Shown in pieces: positions 6,687-7,694 of a DNA stretch of 7,694 nt (position 1 is the first letter of the stretch; each line of letters opens with the position of its first letter). The translations under genes and the position numbers were made by a program. The notes beneath the pieces are model-generated. The model was given only the letters and a program-made list of their open reading frames with translations. It was not told the origin of the DNA and did not search any database. The stretch is from Oscillospiraceae bacterium. GTDB lineage: Bacteria > Bacillota_A > Clostridia > Oscillospirales > Oscillospiraceae. Location: positions 1 to 7,694 of the forward strand of contig JAFQHF010000026.1 in the NCBI GenBank assembly GCA_017398105.1. The letters are read 5' to 3'.

Positions 6687-6695
6687 TTGGGGATG
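6687..6695. other. Probable right junction / attachment site in maff2
   Basis: In the reading frame of the Maff2-like C-terminus, codons are continuous back to GGG (6690-6692), and the TAA at 6684-6686 blocks the frame just before. Intact Maff2 proteins, from memory, read QGMKQLMAGG here, so homology resumes at about GGGGATG (6689-6695). The crossover dinucleotide used by the recombinase cannot be fixed without the left junction. Confidence 0.55.
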
Positions 6696-6770
6696 AAACA
6701 GCTCATGGCTGGCGGCGGTATCATCGTTCTCGGCACCGTTCTGATTCCCCAGCTCACCAGCCTGTTCTAA
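6687..6770 (+). pseudogene. maff2: 3' remnant of a Maff2-family ICE membrane protein gene
   Basis: The last 25 codons (6693-6770) encode MKQLMAGGGIIVLGTVLIPQ followed by LTSLF, matching my recollection of the C-terminal membrane helix of Maff2 (CD0411-like) proteins, small integral membrane proteins encoded just before the VirB6-like gene in Tn1549-type ICEs. Intact members are roughly 70 residues, so about two thirds are missing. The frame is closed by TAA at 6684-6686. The interruption is explained by insertion of the IME, whose recombinase gene ends about 90 bases upstream. The 5' part should lie at the unseen left junction, and excision would presumably restore the gene. An internal ATG at 6693 exists, but no good ribosome site precedes it. 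Confidence 0.72.
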
Positions 6771-6823
6771 GAGCGGCCCAACAAACCAGTCCACAAGTCA
6801 ACAAACAGGAGGACAATCAAATA

Positions 6824-6853
6824 ATGAGCGCATTGCCGATTGACCGGCAGTAA
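6824..6853 (+). CDS. Nine-codon mini-ORF with a strong ribosome site
   Basis: AGGAGG at 6807-6812 is followed eleven bases later by ATG 6824 and the peptide MSALPIDRQ, then TAA. It lies between the maff2 remnant and a strong hairpin ahead of the virB6-like gene. It could be a leader peptide, a decayed gene start, or chance. The ribosome site is better than the peptide. Confidence 0.3.
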   Translation: MSALPIDRQ

Positions 6854-6879
6854 GCTCCGTGTTTGGTTCCTCAAATTTC

Positions 6880-6909
6880 TGCCCCTCCTGTCCTCGGATG
6901 GGAGGGGCA
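6880..6909 (+). terminator. Strong GC-rich hairpin before the virB6-like gene
   Basis: TGCCCCTCC (6880-6888) pairs perfectly with GGAGGGGCA (6901-6909) around a 12-base loop; flanking TTTC and GAAA can extend it with one bulged base. No T tract follows, so it may be an attenuator, a processing site or an mRNA-stabilising stem rather than a classic terminator. It ends only a few bases before the AAGGAGG of the next gene. Confidence 0.5.
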
Positions 6910-6928
6910 AGAAAGGAGGAAATCGTAA

Positions 6929-7694
6929 GTGGACTATATCAAAGAGCAAATTACAGAATGGCTTAAAGAAATCCTTGTGGATGGCATTCTGAGCAATCTG
7001 GCAGGATTGTTTGATAACGTCAATCAGGAAGTCGGCAACATTACAGCCCAGGTCGGCACGACACCGCAGGGCTGGAATGGTGGAATATACTCCATGATCC
7101 ATAACTTGTCAGAATCGGTTATCGTACCGATTGCAGGCTTGATTCTGGCGTTTGTTATGACCCTTGAGTTGATCCAGCTCATCATGGATAAGAACAATAT
7201 GCACGATGTTGACACCTGGATGTTTTTCAAGTGGATCTTCAAGACTGCCTGCGCCATCCTGATCGTTACAAATACATGGAATATCGTTATGGCTGTGTTT
7301 GATGTGGCTCAAAGCGTTGTGAACAGCGCATCGGGAGTTATTGTTGGAAACACAAGCATCGATATTTCCAGCGCAATGACCGACATGGAAACCCGTTTGA
7401 TGGCAGAGGATTTAGGCTATCTGTTTGGCCTATGGTTCCAAAGCCTTTTCATTGGCGTAACCATGTGGGCGTTGTCGATCTGCATTTTTATCATTACGTA
7501 TGGTCGTATGATCGAGATTTATTTGGTCACTTCCGTTGCTCCGATCCCGATGGCAACGATGACAAATCGAGAATGGGGACAGATGGGACAAAACTATCTT
7601 CGTTCCCTGTTTGCATTAGGTTTCCAAGGTTTCCTGATTATCGTATGCGTTGGCATTTATGCTGTCCTGGTACAGAACATTGCTACGCAGACCG
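6929..7694 (+). CDS. VirB6/TrbL-like conjugal transfer membrane protein (CD1112-type), partial
   Basis: A polytopic inner-membrane component of the host ICE's type IV secretion channel. The gene is open from GTG 6929 to the window edge (255 complete codons), so the C-terminus is missing. The GTG follows AAGGAGG (6913-6919) by nine bases. Seen: an amphipathic N-terminus (MDYIKEQITEWLKE), then hydrophobic segments at about residues 62-86, 103-128, 164-212 (probably two helices) and 222-248, with TSVAPIPMATMTNREWGQMG (201-220) in a loop typical of this family. Known: VirB6-like proteins help pass DNA and protein across the inner membrane. In Tn1549/CTn ICEs this gene directly follows maff2, as it does here. 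It belongs to the host ICE, not the IME. The upstream insertion may affect its transcription. Confidence 0.85.
   Translation, partial: MDYIKEQITEWLKEILVDGILSNLAGLFDNVNQEVGNITAQVGTTPQGWNGGIYSMIHNLSESVIVPIAGLILAFVMTLELIQLIMDKNNMHDVDTWMFFKWIFKTACAILIVTNTWNIVMAVFDVAQSVVNSASGVIVGNTSIDISSAMTDMETRLMAEDLGYLFGLWFQSLFIGVTMWALSICIFIITYGRMIEIYLVTSVAPIPMATMTNREWGQMGQNYLRSLFALGFQGFLIIVCVGIYAVLVQNIATQT

Larger units (their letters stand above)
1..6689. mobile_element. Integrative and mobilizable element (right part; left end outside window)
   Basis: This span holds an ordered set of mobility genes: relaxase, CHC2 zinc-finger protein, VapE-like ATPase, a small protein and a large serine recombinase, plus a kinase cargo gene at the left. 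Seen: the recombinase is the last gene, and about 90 bases after its stop the sequence abruptly becomes the C-terminal coding end of a Maff2-like ICE protein, so the right junction lies near 6687-6692. The 5' half of maff2 is absent from 1-149, so the left end must lie further left, unless the host locus is rearranged. Known: IMEs encode a relaxase but no mating apparatus and borrow that of an ICE. Inferred: no coupling protein or type IV secretion gene occurs before 6689, which fits an IME rather than an ICE. The exact end bases are not determined. Confidence 0.8.

Noticed and set aside
6644..6853. + strand open frame of 69 codons over the maff2 remnant
   Set aside because: It is in a different frame from the Maff2-like residues and spans the junction between element and ICE. 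Its last nine codons are the mini-ORF, listed separately.
6767..7312. Minus-strand frames opposite the virB6-like gene
   Set aside because: The + strand frame from GTG 6929 has an excellent ribosome site, membrane segments and the expected place in the ICE; the minus frames are shadows.

Overview
The window carries most of an integrative and mobilizable element (IME) of a Clostridia-type gut Firmicute, nested inside a larger integrative and conjugative element (ICE) of the Tn1549 / Clostridioides difficile CTn type. The host inference rests on the protein families (MobA/MobL relaxase, CHC2 zinc-finger protein, VapE-like helicase, large serine recombinase with zinc ribbon and DUF4368-type tail, VirB6-like protein of the CD1112 type), on strong AAGGAGG-type ribosome sites, and on the moderate GC of the core. 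All genes I accept lie on the + strand.

Layout. 1-731 is a visibly AT-rich cargo segment with one P-loop kinase-like gene (150-695), bracketed by short direct repeats. 732-891 is a leader rich in inverted repeats, including a terminator-like hairpin and a candidate oriT, ahead of the relaxase gene (892-2472). After a terminator-like hairpin comes a replication-type pair: a CHC2 zinc-finger protein (2538-3182) overlapped by a VapE/SF3-like ATPase (about 3094-4488). A non-coding stretch (4489-4729) holds an imperfect terminator and repeated GTTGCC hexamers with a perfect hairpin. Then come a 65-codon gene (4730-4927) and, with no gap, the serine recombinase gene (4928-6598). Past about 6689 the host ICE resumes: 25 codons that look like the C-terminus of a Maff2-type membrane protein, a 9-codon mini-ORF, a strong hairpin, and the start of a VirB6/TrbL-like gene that runs off the right edge.

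How it fits together. The recombinase would excise and integrate the element. The relaxase would nick the element's oriT. No coupling protein or type IV secretion genes are seen in the IME part, so transfer would depend on the apparatus of a co-resident ICE, plausibly the one it sits in. The zinc-finger/ATPase pair suggests the excised circle may replicate. The IME appears to have landed in maff2, directly upstream of the virB6-like gene. The left junction, with the 5' half of maff2, is outside the window.

I see recognisable families throughout and no clearly unknown multi-gene system. The least explained parts are the repeat-flanked kinase cargo, the GTTGCC/hairpin cluster, and the small gene fused head-to-tail to the recombinase gene.
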